The notes under the pieces are model-generated. The model was not told where the DNA came from. It made no database searches and saw only the letters and a list, made by a program, of their open reading frames with translations. A DNA stretch of 64,000 nucleotides from Phytohabitans maris (GTDB taxonomy: Bacteria > Actinomycetota > Actinomycetes > Mycobacteriales > Micromonosporaceae): contig NZ_JAVHUY010000024.1 of assembly GCF_031085175.1 (NCBI RefSeq), forward strand, positions 62,001 through 126,000, in the 5' to 3' direction. Of the stretch, positions 15,457-26,200 are shown piece by piece. The translations under genes were made by a program, and so were the position numbers. The stretch's first letter is position 1; each line of letters opens with the position of its first letter.

Positions 15457-16592
15457 CGATGGCGGCCGAAAACGGTGACCTGCGGCTGGTCAGCCTGACG
15501 AAGCGGTTCGGGATCTTCACCGCCGTCGACGACCTCAGCCTCACGATCCCGCAGGGTGGGTTCTTCGCCCTGCTCGGGGCCTCCGGCTGCGGAAAGACCA
15601 CCACGCTGCGCATGGTGGCCGGCCTGGAGGAGCCGACGAGCGGCAAGGTGCAGCTCGGCGGCCGGGACATCAGCCGGCTCCGGCCCTACAAGCGGCCGGT
15701 CAATACCGTGTTCCAGAGCTATGCGCTCTTCCCACACCTGGACGTCTTCGAAAACGTCGCGTTCGGCCTGCGCCGGCGCGGCATCGGCGACATCCGGGCG
15801 CAGGTCGAGCGGATGCTCGCCCTGGTGCAGCTGGAGGGGTACGGCAAGCGCCGTCCCGCCCAGCTCTCCGGCGGCCAGCAGCAGCGGGTCGCCCTCGCCC
15901 GCGCCCTCATCAACCACCCGCAGGTGCTGCTGCTCGACGAGCCGCTGGGCGCGCTCGACCTCAAGCTGCGCCGGCAGATGCAGATCGAGCTCAAGCGGAT
16001 CCAGACCGAGGTCGGGCTGACGTTCGTGCACGTCACGCACGACCAGGAGGAGGCCATGACGATGGCCGACACGGTCGCGGTGATGAACGCGGGGCGGATC
16101 GAGCAGCTGGGCGCGCCCGCCGAGATCTACGAGTTTCCGTCCACACCCTTCGTCGCCAACTTCCTCGGCCAGTCCAACCTCCTGGCCGGCCAGGTCGCCG
16201 GCCGTTCCGGCGACGACATCCTGGTTTCGGCATACGGTTCGCGCTTCTCGGTGCCCGCGGCCCGCTGCCGGGCCGTCGACGGAGACGTCTATCTGGGGGT
16301 ACGCCCGGAGAAGCTGCACCTCGCTCCGGACTCCGACTCGGTGCCGGCGGGCCACCAGTGGGTCACCGGGGTCGTCTCGGATTCCTCCTATGTGGGCGTC
16401 AGCACGCAGTACCTCGTCCGTACCCCCTGGGGCACCGAGGTTTCCGCGTTCGCCTCGAACGCCGGGGTGCTCGCCCAGGTCCCGCTCGGCGCGCACGTGG
16501 TGGCGTACTGGCGGCCGGACCACGCGTTCCTGCTCGGCCGCGAGGCGGGTGCCGGCGACGCCACCCAGCCTTTGCTGGAGCCGGTTCCGTGA
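15453..16592 (+). CDS. potA: Polyamine ABC transporter ATP-binding protein
   Basis: The 379-residue ATPase has Walker [10 protein letters not shown] (about residues 42-50), ABC signature [15 protein letters not shown], Walker [13 protein letters not shown] and the H-loop [13 protein letters not shown], followed by a C-terminal TOBE domain ([17 protein letters not shown], then [16 protein letters not shown]). It powers polyamine import with the PotB and PotC permeases. The GTG at 15453 overlaps the potD stop (GTGA); an ATG two codons later is the alternative. The next gene overlaps its end by 4 bp. Confidence 0.94.
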   Translation: MTMAAENGDLRLVSLTKRFGIFTAVDDLSLTIPQGGFFALLGASGCGKTTTLRMVAGLEEPTSGKVQLGGRDISRLRPYKRPVNTVFQSYALFPHLDVFENVAFGLRRRGIGDIRAQVERMLALVQLEGYGKRRPAQLSGGQQQRVALARALINHPQVLLLDEPLGALDLKLRRQMQIELKRIQTEVGLTFVHVTHDQEEAMTMADTVAVMNAGRIEQLGAPAEIYEFPSTPFVANFLGQSNLLAGQVAGRSGDDILVSAYGSRFSVPAARCRAVDGDVYLGVRPEKLHLAPDSDSVPAGHQWVTGVVSDSSYVGVSTQYLVRTPWGTEVSAFASNAGVLAQVPLGAHVVAYWRPDHAFLLGREAGAGDATQPLLEPVP

Positions 16593-17488
16593 GTGTCCTG
16601 GCCCACCTGCCCGCCGAGACGCCGGCCCAGCAGACGAGGCGGGGGCACAGCCGCCTGCTGCCATACCTTTTGCTGCTCCCGGGCGGGCTGTGGCTGACCG
16701 TCTTCTTCGCGGTGCCCGCGGTGCAGCTCGCCGCCACCAGCCTGTACGACCCGAGCGGGTCGCTGCAGGAGGGCTACGCGATGACGTGGGAGTTCGGCAA
16801 CTACGCCGACGCGCTCTCCGCGTACTGGCCGCACTTCGTGCGCTCGCTCGTCTACGCGGGCATCGCCACGCTGCTCTGCCTGCTGCTCGGCTACCCGCTG
16901 GCGTACGCGATCGCGCAGAAGGCCACCCGCTTCAAAAACCTCATGCTGGTCTGCGTCATCGCACCGTTCTTCACCAGTTTTCTCGTGCGCACGCTGGCCT
17001 GGAAGACGATCCTGTCGGACAACGGCTTCGTGGTCGGCCTGCTGCGCGACGTCGGCATCCTCGGCTCGGACGGCCGGCTGCTGGCCACTTCCGTGGCGGT
17101 CGTGCTCGGCCTGACGTACAACTTCCTGCCGTTCATGGTGCTGCCGCTCTACGCCAGCCTCGACCGCCTCGACGGCCGGCTGCTGGAAGCGGCCAACGAC
17201 CTCTACGCCAGCCCGGTGCGCGCCTTCGCCAAGGTGACACTGCCGCTGTCGATGCCCGGCGTGGTGGCCGGCACGCTGCTCACGTTCATCCCCGCCGCCG
17301 GTGACTACATCAACGCGGAGCTGCTCGGCACGCCCAACCAGTACATGATCGGCAACGTGATCGACTCCGCCTTCCTCGTGCGGCTCGACTACCCGCAGGC
17401 GGCGGCGCTGTCGTTCATCCTGATGGCCATCATCCTGGCGATGGTGTTCGTGTACGTGCGGCGGGCCGGAACGGACGAGGTGCTCTGA
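16589..17488 (+). CDS. potB: Polyamine ABC transporter permease 1
   Basis: The 299-residue permease has about six membrane helices and the binding-protein-dependent transport loop LLEAANDLYASPVRAFAKVTL, the EAA-type loop that contacts PotA. The N-terminal LLPYLLLLPGGLWLTVFFAVPA is the first helix. The GTG at 16589 overlaps the potA stop; the upstream open frame from 16358 lies inside potA and is not real. It forms the channel with the next gene, 2 bp downstream. Confidence 0.92.
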   Translation: MSVLAHLPAETPAQQTRRGHSRLLPYLLLLPGGLWLTVFFAVPAVQLAATSLYDPSGSLQEGYAMTWEFGNYADALSAYWPHFVRSLVYAGIATLLCLLLGYPLAYAIAQKATRFKNLMLVCVIAPFFTSFLVRTLAWKTILSDNGFVVGLLRDVGILGSDGRLLATSVAVVLGLTYNFLPFMVLPLYASLDRLDGRLLEAANDLYASPVRAFAKVTLPLSMPGVVAGTLLTFIPAAGDYINAELLGTPNQYMIGNVIDSAFLVRLDYPQAAALSFILMAIILAMVFVYVRRAGTDEVL

Positions 17489-17490
17489 CC

Positions 17491-18279
17491 ATGAAGCTCG
17501 GGCGCTGGCTCTCCGACCACTGGGTGATGGGCGCGGGCGTACTCGTCCTCGCCTACCTCTTCCTGCCGATCGCGGTGGTCGTCGGCCTCTCGTTCAACGA
17601 GCCGTCGAGCCGCCTGTCGTACGACTTCAACGAGTTCACATTGGACAACTGGACCAACCCGTGCGGTCCCGGTGACATGTGCGACGCGGTCGTGCGCAGC
17701 GTGCAGATCGGCTTCCTCGCCACCGTCGTGGCCACCGCGCTCGGCACCCTGATGGCGTTCGCGCTGGTACGCCACCGCTTCCGCGGCCGGGGCGCCACCA
17801 ACCTGCTCATCTTCCTGCCGATGGCGACGCCCGAGGTGGTGATGGGCTCCTCGCTGCTCGCCCTCTTCGTGGCCGGCGGGGTCCCGCTCGGCTTCTGGAC
17901 GGTGGTCATCGCGCACGTGATGTTCTGTGTCTCGTTCGTCGTCGTCACGGTGAAGGCGCGACTGTCCGGATTGGACGGCCGGCTGGAGGAGGCGGCGATG
18001 GACCTGTACGCCAGCGAGCTACAGACCTTCCGCAAGGTGACGCTGCCGCTGGTCTTCCCGGGCATCGTGGCGGCCGCGCTGCTGGCGTTCTCGCTGTCGT
18101 TCGACGACTTCATCATCACGAACTTCAACTCCGGCACCACCGTCACGTTCCCGATGTACGTCTGGGGCGCCGCCCAGCGGGGCATCCCGCCGCAGGTGAA
18201 CGTCATCGGCACCGCCATGTTCCTGATCGCGCTGCTGCTGGTGCTCAGCACTTCGGTACGCCGCCGGCGGGCCGCATGA
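17491..18279 (+). CDS. potC: Polyamine ABC transporter permease 2
   Basis: The 262-residue permease starts MKLGRWLSDHWVMGAG. It has six helices, the PotC-type periplasmic stretch FNEPSSRLSYDFNEFTLDNW and the EAA loop LEEAAMDLYASELQTFRKVT. The C-terminal SLSFDDFIITNF is a conserved PotC feature. It pairs with PotB. The stop overlaps the start of the downstream dehydrogenase (ATGA), so uptake and metabolism are co-translated. Confidence 0.93.
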   Translation: MKLGRWLSDHWVMGAGVLVLAYLFLPIAVVVGLSFNEPSSRLSYDFNEFTLDNWTNPCGPGDMCDAVVRSVQIGFLATVVATALGTLMAFALVRHRFRGRGATNLLIFLPMATPEVVMGSSLLALFVAGGVPLGFWTVVIAHVMFCVSFVVVTVKARLSGLDGRLEEAAMDLYASELQTFRKVTLPLVFPGIVAAALLAFSLSFDDFIITNFNSGTTVTFPMYVWGAAQRGIPPQVNVIGTAMFLIALLLVLSTSVRRRRAA

Positions 18280-19478
18280 GGATCCTGCTGGTCGGCGCGG
18301 GCGGGGTGGGCTCCGCCGTCGTGTCGATCGCCGCCCGCCGCGACTTCTTCGGGTCGATGGTGGTGGCCGACCGCGACCCGCGCCGCGCCGATCGGGCTGT
18401 GTCCATTATGGATGGTCGCTTCACGGCGGTGGGACTCGACGCGTCCTCGCCCGCGGACGTGACGGCGCTCTGCCGCGAGCACGGCATCACCCACGTACTC
18501 AACGCGGTCGACCCGCGGTTCGTCATGCCCATCTTCGACGGCGCGTACGCCGCCGGCGCCGACTACCTCGACATGGCGATGTCGCTCTCCAAGCCGCACC
18601 CCGAGCGGCCGCACGCGGAGACCGGCGTGAAACTCGGCGACGACCAGTTCGCCCAGGCCGAGCGGTGGGTGGCGAGCGGGCGGCTGGCGCTGGTCGGCAT
18701 GGGCGTCGAGCCGGGGCTCTCCGACGTCTTCGCCCGGTACGCGGCCGACGAGCTGTTCAGCGAGATCGACGAGATCGGCGTGCGCGATGGTGCCAACCTC
18801 GTCGTGGACGGGTACGACTTCGCCCCCTCGTTCTCCATCTGGACCACCATCGAGGAGTGCCTCAACCCGCCGGTGATCTGGAGCGCGGACCGGGGCTGGC
18901 ACACCACCGAGCCGTTTTCCGAGCCGGAGGTCTTCGACTTTCCGGCGGGGATCGGCCCGGTCGAGTGCGTCAACGTCGAGCACGAGGAGGTGCTGCTCAT
19001 CCCGCGCTGGGTCGGCGCCAAGCGGGTCACCTTCAAATACGGCCTGGGCAGCGAGTTCATCGACGTGCTCCGTACCCTCCACAAGCTCGGCCTGGACGGC
19101 ACCGCGCCGGTGCGGGTGGGCGGAGTGTCGGTGGCGCCGCGCGACGTGGTCGCCGCCTGCCTGCCCGACCCGGCCACGCTCGGCGACCGGATGCGCGGCA
19201 AGACCTGCGCCGGCACCTGGGTGCGCGGCACCGGCAAGTCCGGCGAGCCGCGCGCCGTCTACCTTTACCACGTGGTCGACAACGAGTGGTCGATGCGCGA
19301 GTACGGGCACCAGGCCGTCGTCTGGCAGACCGCGATCAACCCGGTGGTCGCGCTGGAGTTGCTCGCCTCCGGCACCTGGTCCGGCAGCGGTGTACTCGGG
19401 CCGGAGGCGTTCGCGGCCCGGCCGTTCCTCGACCTGCTGACCGCGTACGGCTCGCCGTGGGGGATGGAGGAGCGGTGA
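18276..19478 (+). CDS. Saccharopine dehydrogenase-like oxidoreductase
   Basis: The 400-residue protein has an N-terminal NAD(P)-binding Rossmann fold (MRILLVGAGGVGSAVVSIAA), then ALCREHGITHVLNAVDPRFV, and a C-terminal saccharopine-dehydrogenase-like catalytic domain (VGMGVEPGLSDVFARYAADE, then YHVVDNEWSMREYGHQAVVW). The family includes lysine-pathway enzymes and carboxy(nor)spermidine synthase, which condenses a diamine with aspartate semialdehyde. Placement between potC and agmatinase, with an ATGA overlap to potC, suggests polyamine chemistry, but the substrate cannot be read from the sequence. The start at 18276 is fixed by the Rossmann motif. Confidence 0.82.
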   Translation: MRILLVGAGGVGSAVVSIAARRDFFGSMVVADRDPRRADRAVSIMDGRFTAVGLDASSPADVTALCREHGITHVLNAVDPRFVMPIFDGAYAAGADYLDMAMSLSKPHPERPHAETGVKLGDDQFAQAERWVASGRLALVGMGVEPGLSDVFARYAADELFSEIDEIGVRDGANLVVDGYDFAPSFSIWTTIEECLNPPVIWSADRGWHTTEPFSEPEVFDFPAGIGPVECVNVEHEEVLLIPRWVGAKRVTFKYGLGSEFIDVLRTLHKLGLDGTAPVRVGGVSVAPRDVVAACLPDPATLGDRMRGKTCAGTWVRGTGKSGEPRAVYLYHVVDNEWSMREYGHQAVVWQTAINPVVALELLASGTWSGSGVLGPEAFAARPFLDLLTAYGSPWGMEER

Positions 19479-19488
19479 GGTACACCCG

Positions 19489-20493
19489 ATGACCCGATAC
19501 GGCCCGATGTTCGGTCCCGACGTGACGTTCCTCGGCGTCGCGCGATGCGACATCGGCGAGCCAGCCACGTACGCGGACGCCGACGTCGTCATCGTCGGCG
19601 CGCCCTTCGACGGCGGCACCACCAACCGCCCGGGCACCCGCTTCGGCCCGTCCGCCATGCGCCAGGCCTGCTACCTGGAGCACGACGGCAGCCGCCCGTC
19701 GCTCGCGCTGCGCACCGACGGCCTGCGCGACCTCAAGGTGTACGACGCGGGTGACGTCGAGATGTTCAGCGGCGACATCGAGCGGGCGCTCGGCGCGCTG
19801 GAGGAGGCGGTCGCCGCGGTGGCGGCGACTGGCGCGATCCCGCTGGTGCTCGGCGGCGACCACTCCATCACGCTGCCGGACGCCAAGGGCGTGGCCCGCC
19901 ACCACGGGTACGGCCGGGTGTCGATGGTGCATTTCGACGCGCACGCCGACACCGGTGAGATCGAGTTCGGCTCGCTCTACGGCCACGGCCTCCCGATGCG
20001 CCGCCTCATCGAGTCCGGCGCCATCCGCGGCGACCGGTTCCTCCAAATTGGACTGCGCGGCTACTGGCCCGGCCCGGCGGTGCTCGACTGGATGGCGCAG
20101 CGGCGCATGCGCTCGTACGAGATGAGCGAGATCGTGGCCCGCGGCGTGGACGAGTGCCTGACCGAGGCGTTCACGATCGCGGTGGACGAGTGCGACGGCG
20201 TCTTCCTCTCGGTCGACATCGACGTGGTCGACCCCGGCATGGCGCCCGGCACCGGCACCCCGGAGCCGGGCGGCCTGACCGCGCGCCAACTGCTCGACGC
20301 GGTCCGCCGCTGCTGCCTGGAGCTACCCGTCGTCGGTGTCGACGTGGTCGAGGTCTCCCCGCCGTACGACCACGCCGACATCACCGCCTACCTGGGCAAC
20401 CGTGTCGTCCTGGAGGCCCTCTCCGCGATCGCCCGCCGCCGCCAGGGCGGCGAGCCCTGGGACCCCCGCCGACCCCTGCTCGACGGCCGCTGA
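19489..20493 (+). CDS. speB: Agmatinase / ureohydrolase family enzyme
   Basis: The 334-residue manganese ureohydrolase carries metal ligands in GGDHSITLPD (about residue 122), HFDAHADTGE (about 150) and SVDIDVVDPGMAPGTGTPEP (about 241). Agmatinase releases urea from agmatine to give putrescine; guanidinobutyrase or guanidinopropionase are possible alternatives in this family. It follows the dehydrogenase after 10 bp and closes the polyamine operon, so imported agmatine could feed the putrescine aminotransferase at 11414 and the aldehyde dehydrogenases at 39958-43035. A small GC hairpin (20501-20515) follows the stop. Confidence 0.85.
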   Translation: MTRYGPMFGPDVTFLGVARCDIGEPATYADADVVIVGAPFDGGTTNRPGTRFGPSAMRQACYLEHDGSRPSLALRTDGLRDLKVYDAGDVEMFSGDIERALGALEEAVAAVAATGAIPLVLGGDHSITLPDAKGVARHHGYGRVSMVHFDAHADTGEIEFGSLYGHGLPMRRLIESGAIRGDRFLQIGLRGYWPGPAVLDWMAQRRMRSYEMSEIVARGVDECLTEAFTIAVDECDGVFLSVDIDVVDPGMAPGTGTPEPGGLTARQLLDAVRRCCLELPVVGVDVVEVSPPYDHADITAYLGNRVVLEALSAIARRRQGGEPWDPRRPLLDGR

Positions 20494-20596
20494 CGCCAAG
20501 CCGGGCCCAGCCCGGGGCACCAGCGGGTTGACCTGGCGTGTCATGATCCTGGCTACGGGTTTTGGGGATTTTCGTAGCGGGGGTAGGCGCGGGTCG

Positions 20597-21187
20597 ATGG
20601 GTGAGTTCGTGGACGCGGCGCTCGGTTTCCCGGCCGTGCTGTTCACTTTCCTCCTCGTGGTCGTCGTCGGTTACTGGCTCCTCGTGCTTCTCGGTGCGCT
20701 CGACATCGAGGCCCTCGACTTCGACGCCGACGGTGACGTGTTGGGCGGTCTCGGCTTCGCCGGGGTGCCCGTGGCCGTCACCGCCTCGCTGCTCATCGCG
20801 ATCGCCTGGTTCGTGAGCCTCGCCGGCACGGTGCTTTTCGGCGGCGTGCTCGTGCTCGCGATCCTCGCGCTGTTCGTGGCGCTCGCGGCCGCGTGGTTCG
20901 TCACGCGACTGCTTGTCAAGCCACTCCAAAAGCTCTTTCCCAGCGGGCCGGAGGCGTCCCGCGCCGACTTCGTCGGGTCGGTGTGTGTCATCCGCACCGG
21001 GCGGGTCAGCCAGACATTCGGCCAAGCGGAGGTTACCGCCGCGGATGGTTCGTCCGCGATCATCCAGGTGCGGCAGACCGGCGCCGACACGTTCAAGGCC
21101 GGCACCACCGCGCTGATCTACGAGTATGACGCCGACGGGGAGTTCTTCTGGGTCACCCCCGTCCCACACAGCCAGCCACACGGATAG
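20597..21187 (+). CDS. NfeD-like / YqiJ-type membrane protein
   Basis: The 196-residue protein has three to four membrane helices: residues about 8-35 (FPAVLFTFLLVVVVGYWLLV), 50-70 and 75-105. A C-terminal OB-fold-like domain follows (ADFVGSVCVIRTGRVSQTFG to ALIYEYDADGEFFWVTP). This is the layout of YqiJ/NfeD partners, which are encoded next to flotillins and thought to scaffold them in the membrane. The ATG at 20597 is used because helix 1 begins right after it; the open frame upstream lies inside agmatinase. Flotillin follows after 13 bp, so the two form one operon. Confidence 0.85.
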   Translation: MGEFVDAALGFPAVLFTFLLVVVVGYWLLVLLGALDIEALDFDADGDVLGGLGFAGVPVAVTASLLIAIAWFVSLAGTVLFGGVLVLAILALFVALAAAWFVTRLLVKPLQKLFPSGPEASRADFVGSVCVIRTGRVSQTFGQAEVTAADGSSAIIQVRQTGADTFKAGTTALIYEYDADGEFFWVTPVPHSQPHG

Positions 21188-21200
21188 AGAAGGACCCCTC

Positions 21201-23267
21201 ATGGACGCCATCACCACCGGCTTCGGCGTGCTCATCGCCGTCGTACTTCTCGTCGTCATCGTGTTGCTGTTCATGGTGAGCCGGCTCTTCCGCAAGGTGG
21301 AGCAGGGCAAGGCGCTCATCATCTCGAAGATCCGGAAGGTCGACGTCACGTTCACCGGCGCGGTTGTCCTGCCGGTCTTCAACAAGGCCGAGATCATGGA
21401 CATCTCGGTCAAGACGATCGACATCGAGCGCACCGGCAACGAGGGGCTCATCTGCCGCGACAACATCCGGGCCGACATCCGGATCACGTTCTTCGTGCGG
21501 GTCAACAAGACGGTCGAAGACGTCATCAAGGTGGCGCAGGCGATCGGCACCGCGCGGGCCAGCGACCAGGAGACGCTGCAGGAGCTGTTCAACGCGAAGT
21601 TTTCCGAGGCGCTGAAGACGGTCGGCAAGCAGCTCGACTTCGTCGACCTGTACACGAAGCGGGACGAGTTTCGCGACCAGATCATCCAGGTGATCGGCAC
21701 CGACCTCAACGGGTACAGCCTGGAGGACGCGGCGATCGACTTCCTGGAGCAGACGCCGATGGCGCGGCTCGACCCGGCCAACATCCTCGACGCGCAGGGC
21801 ATCCGGAAGATCACCGAGCTGACCGCGATCGAGCACGTGCGGACCAACGAGTTCCAGAAGACCGAGCAGAAGGAGATCACCCGCCAAAACGTCGACGCCC
21901 GCCAGACGATCCTGGAGCTGGAGCGGCAGCAGGCCGAGGCGGAGATCAAGCAGCGCCGCGAGATCGAGACCATGCGGGCCCGCGAGGAGGCGGAGATCGC
22001 CACCGCGCACGCCCAGGAGCGGCAGCGGGCCGAGGGTGCCAACCTCCGCACCGAGGAGCAGCTGGGCGTCCAGCAGGAGAACAAGGCACGCGAGATCGCG
22101 GTCGCGGCGAAGAACCGGGAGCGGGTCATCGCGATCGAGACCGAGCGGATCGAAAAGGACCGCATGCTCGAGGTCATCGCCCGGCAGCGGGAGACCGAGC
22201 TGACCACGATCGCCAAGGACAAAGAGGTCGAAGCGGAGAAGCGGGCGATCGCCGAGGTGGTCCGGGAGCGGATCGCGGTCGAAAAGACCGTCGCCGAGCA
22301 GGAGGAAAACATCAAGCGCCTGCGGGTGGTCGAGGAGGCCGAGCGGGTGCGGCAGGCGACCGTCATCCAGGCCGAGGCCGAGGCGCAGGAGTCGCTGGTC
22401 AAGGACATCAAGGCGGCCGAGGCGGCGGAGGCGGCCGCCAAGCACAAGGCGCGCGAAGCGCTGGTGCTGGCCGAGGCGCGCCAGCAGGCGGCCGAGCTCG
22501 ACACCCGGGCGAAGATCCGGCTGGCCGAGGGGGCGCAGGCCGAGGCGGCCGCGGCCGGGCTGGCCGAGGTGCAGGTGCGCGAGCGGGACGCGGCGGCGAT
22601 CGAGAAGGTCGGTCGCGCCGAGGCGGCCGTCGAGCGGGAGAAGGCGCTCGCCGCTGCCGAGGGCGCGGAGAAGGTCGGCAAGGCGGAGGCCGTGGTCGAG
22701 CGGGAGAAGGCCCTCGCGATGGCCGACGCGGTGCGCGAAAAGCTGAAGGGCGAGGCCGAGGGCCTCACCGAGAAGGCCGCCGCGATGGCCGCGCTCGACG
22801 AGGCCACCCGCGAGCACGAGGAGTACCGGCTGCGGCTGGAGGCGGAGAAGGAGATCCGGCTGGCCGGTATCGACGTGCAGCGCCAGGTGGCCGAGGCGCA
22901 GGCGTCGGTCATCGGCAAGGGCCTGGAAAAGGCAAACATCGACATCGTCGGCGGCGACAGCATCTTCTTCGACCGGCTGATGGGCTCGATCGCGGCGGGC
23001 AAGGCGGTCGACGGCTTCGTCGGCCACTCCGACGTGGCGCAGACACTGGCCAAGCCGTGGCTGGACGGTTCGGCCGACTTCACCAAGGATCTGGCCGAGA
23101 TGCTCAAGTCGCTCAGCACGGCAGACGTGCAAAACCTGACGCTGTCCGCGTTCCTGCTCCAGCAGATCAAGGCCGGTGGTAACGCCGACAAGCTCAAGGA
23201 GCTGCTGGAGGCGGCCAAGCGGCTCGGCCTCGCCGACGCACCCCTGGCCGAGCTGAACGCCAAGTGA
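21201..23267 (+). CDS. Flotillin-like SPFH protein (YqiK type)
   Basis: The 688-residue protein has an N-terminal membrane helix (ITTGFGVLIAVVLLVVIVLL), an SPFH/PHB domain (about residues 30-230, KALIISKIRKVDVTFTGAVV onward) and a very long Ala/Glu/Arg-rich coiled coil (about 230-580) with heptad-like AEA repeats. The C-terminal helix bundle runs to LAELNAK. Flotillins form membrane cages that organise microdomains. AGAAGGACC precedes the ATG at 21201. Its stop overlaps the GTG of the giant ATPase (GTGA), linking the two in one operon with the NfeD-like gene. Confidence 0.92.
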   Translation: MDAITTGFGVLIAVVLLVVIVLLFMVSRLFRKVEQGKALIISKIRKVDVTFTGAVVLPVFNKAEIMDISVKTIDIERTGNEGLICRDNIRADIRITFFVRVNKTVEDVIKVAQAIGTARASDQETLQELFNAKFSEALKTVGKQLDFVDLYTKRDEFRDQIIQVIGTDLNGYSLEDAAIDFLEQTPMARLDPANILDAQGIRKITELTAIEHVRTNEFQKTEQKEITRQNVDARQTILELERQQAEAEIKQRREIETMRAREEAEIATAHAQERQRAEGANLRTEEQLGVQQENKAREIAVAAKNRERVIAIETERIEKDRMLEVIARQRETELTTIAKDKEVEAEKRAIAEVVRERIAVEKTVAEQEENIKRLRVVEEAERVRQATVIQAEAEAQESLVKDIKAAEAAEAAAKHKAREALVLAEARQQAAELDTRAKIRLAEGAQAEAAAAGLAEVQVRERDAAAIEKVGRAEAAVEREKALAAAEGAEKVGKAEAVVEREKALAMADAVREKLKGEAEGLTEKAAAMAALDEATREHEEYRLRLEAEKEIRLAGIDVQRQVAEAQASVIGKGLEKANIDIVGGDSIFFDRLMGSIAAGKAVDGFVGHSDVAQTLAKPWLDGSADFTKDLAEMLKSLSTADVQNLTLSAFLLQQIKAGGNADKLKELLEAAKRLGLADAPLAELNAK

Positions 23268-26200
23268 CGACGGCAACCGAGGCCAAGCCCGCGCTCGACG
23301 TCGGTACCTACGAGGTCCTGCGCGGGCGGCTCGCCGACCGGTCGGCCGAGCTGGTCCGCCGGGCGGAGGCGCTCAACGTGCGCCGCCTGGAGGTCTTCGG
23401 CAGCGCGGAGATGCGGCTGGTCGGCACCGAGCGGATCCGCACCGAAAACAACTGCGTGCCCCGCGACATCGTGTCGATCGGCGGGCTGATGCTCTTCGGC
23501 TACAACGTCTTCATCGGGCTCAAGCCGGAGACCACAGTGGACGATGTGTTCGCGGTGCACGCGTTCAGCCGCGAGGGCGAGGCGTTCCGCTTCGAGCCGG
23601 CGGCCGAGGTGCCGTGGCTGCGCGAGCCGCAGTTCCTGCGCGACTTCGGCGAGCTGTACCGGTACTACCGGGAGACCCGGCTGCTCCAGCTGCGCCGGCT
23701 CGACGGGCGGCTGCTCGCCGTCTTCCAGACCGGCCCCAACACCGAAGACATCCGCGTGCTGCGGTGGCAGGTGGCCACCGACGGCACCGTGTCCTACATG
23801 GACAACCGGGGCGAGCGCGACCACACGTTTCCGTCGCCGCACGACTTCGAGTGGGTGGAGACCACGCGGGAACACCACGTTCTCGGCCGCCACCCGCACA
23901 TCTCCATCAGCGACGAGGTCTTCGTGGAGACGGTCGGCGGCACGCTCACCGTCAAGGTGGAAAACAACACCGAGACCGGTGAGGGGATCTACGCCGAGCC
24001 GGTCGACGAGCCGCTGCAGAGCCTCGCCGACGCCGACGTCCACTACGCCCGGGTCGGCCCGCTGATCCTGCTCCGCGTACGGCCGTACAAGGAGACGGTC
24101 TGGCGGCACCTGGTCTTCAACACGCGCACCAAGTCGGTGGTGCGGCTCGACGGCATCGGGCAGGCGTGCCAGCGGCTGCCGGAGGACCACGGCATCATCT
24201 TCCCCGGCGGCTACTACCTGGCGACCGGCGTCAACAAGACGTTCGACACCGACGTGGCGAGCCTGGAGTTCGACCGGGTCATCCGCTCCACCAACGGCGA
24301 GGACGTGCTCTACGTCTTCCACGCGCGGGCCGAGGGGCGCACGCTCCTGTTGCCGTACAACGTGATCCGCAAAGAGGTCGCCACCCCGATCCCGTGCCAC
24401 GGGTACTCGCTCTTCGACGACGGCACGCTCGTCGTGTTCCGGGCGACTTCCGAAGAGCCGACCCGGGTGCACCCGATGCAGGTGTGGCAGTCGCCGTACC
24501 TCTCGGACGCGTACGCCGCCGCCCAGCCGACCGGCACCGGGCCGCTGGAGCGGGTAGGCAACGCCGACCTCGTCCGGGGCATCTCCGACTGCCTCTCCGT
24601 GGGGCGGATGGCCGACGAGACGACCCCGTCGACCGGAGTCTTCGAGGCCCTCATCGCCACCTGTGCCCGCATCTTCGACCACTATCACTGGCTCGGCGAG
24701 CCGGAACTGGGCGACCTGCGCTCGCCGCTGTCGGAGGTACGCGCCACCGCCGAGCAGGTGCTCGACGAGTTCGAGAAAGTGCAGGCGCTCACCGCGCAGG
24801 CGGCGACCGCGCTGGACGAGGCGGGCGCCCGGATCCAGTCGCTGGTCCGCCGCACGCGCGGTGAAGCTCCACAGTCGACGGACGGCTGGGTGGCGCAGCT
24901 CGCCGACCTCCGCTCGGCGCAGGGCCACCTGGTGACACTCCGCGAACTGCGCTATGTGGACACCGCCCGGATCGACGAGCTTTCCCGGGTACTCGACGAG
25001 GAGCTGGCGTCCGCGGCGCAGCGTGCGGTGTCGTTCCTGCGGCGGGACGACGCGTTCGCCGGCTACCACGCGGAGATCGACCGGCTGGTCGCGGACGCGG
25101 AGGGGATCGCGACCGTCGCGGCGGCCGAGCCGCTCGGCGAGCGGCTCGCCGAGCAGGCCGAGGGGATGCAGGTCATCACCGAGGTGGTCGGCTCGCTCGA
25201 CATCGCCGACGCCACCGTCCGCACCTCGATCCTGGAACGGATCGGCGAGGTGCTCGGCGGCGTCAACCGCGCTCGGGCCACATTGGAGGGTCGGCGCAAG
25301 GAGCTGCTCGCCACCGAGGGGCGGGCCGAGTTCGCGGCCGAGTTCGCGCTGCTCGGCCAGGCGATCACCGGTGCGCTCGCGGTCGCCGACACCCCGGAGC
25401 GCTGCGACGAGCAGCTGGGCCGGCTGCTGCTCCAGCTGGAAAACCTGGAGTCGCGGTTCGGCGAGTTCGACGACTTCCTCGCCGACCTCGGGGCCAAGCG
25501 CACCGATGTGTACGAGGTCTTCTCCGCCCGCAAGCAGGCGCTGCTGGACGAGCGGGCCCGCCGCTCCGACCGGCTCGTCGACTCGGCCGACCGCATCCTC
25601 GCCAGCGTCCACCGGCGGATCGCCACGCTCAAGACGATCGACGAGGTCAACACGTACTTCGCCGGCGACCCGATGGTGGCCAAGCTCCGCTCGGTGGCGC
25701 AGGAGCTGCGCGACCTCGGCGACCCGGTGCGCGCGGAGGAGCTGGACGGCCGGATCAAGGCGGCCCGCCAGGAGGCCGGCCGCAGCCTGCGCGACCGGCT
25801 CGACCTCTACAGCGACGGCGGCGAGACGATCGCGCTGGGCCGGCACCGCTTCGCGGTCAACACCCAGGCGATCGACCTCACGCTCGTGCCGCACGACGGG
25901 CGGATGGCGGTCGCGGTCACCGGCACCGACTACCGGGCCGCGGTGCGCGACGAGGCGTTCGAGGCGACCCGGCCGTACTGGGAGCAGCTTCTCGTCTCGG
26001 AGACGCCGGAGGTGTACCGGGCCGAGTTCCTCGCCGCGTCGATCCTGCTCGACGGCGACCTGGACGCTCTACACGAGGCCGCCGTGGTCGAGGGTGGACT
26101 GCGCGACCTGGTACGCCGCGCGGCCGAAACGCGCTACGACGAGGGGTACGAGCGCGGCGTGCACGACCAGGACGCGGCCGCCATTCTCGACGCCCTGCTC

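Noticed and set aside
20381-25894. An 1837-residue open frame on the minus strand
   Set aside because: It lies opposite the NfeD-like, flotillin and DUF3686 genes, has low-complexity Arg/Ser-rich composition and no known domain. Long antisense frames are expected in very GC-rich DNA.
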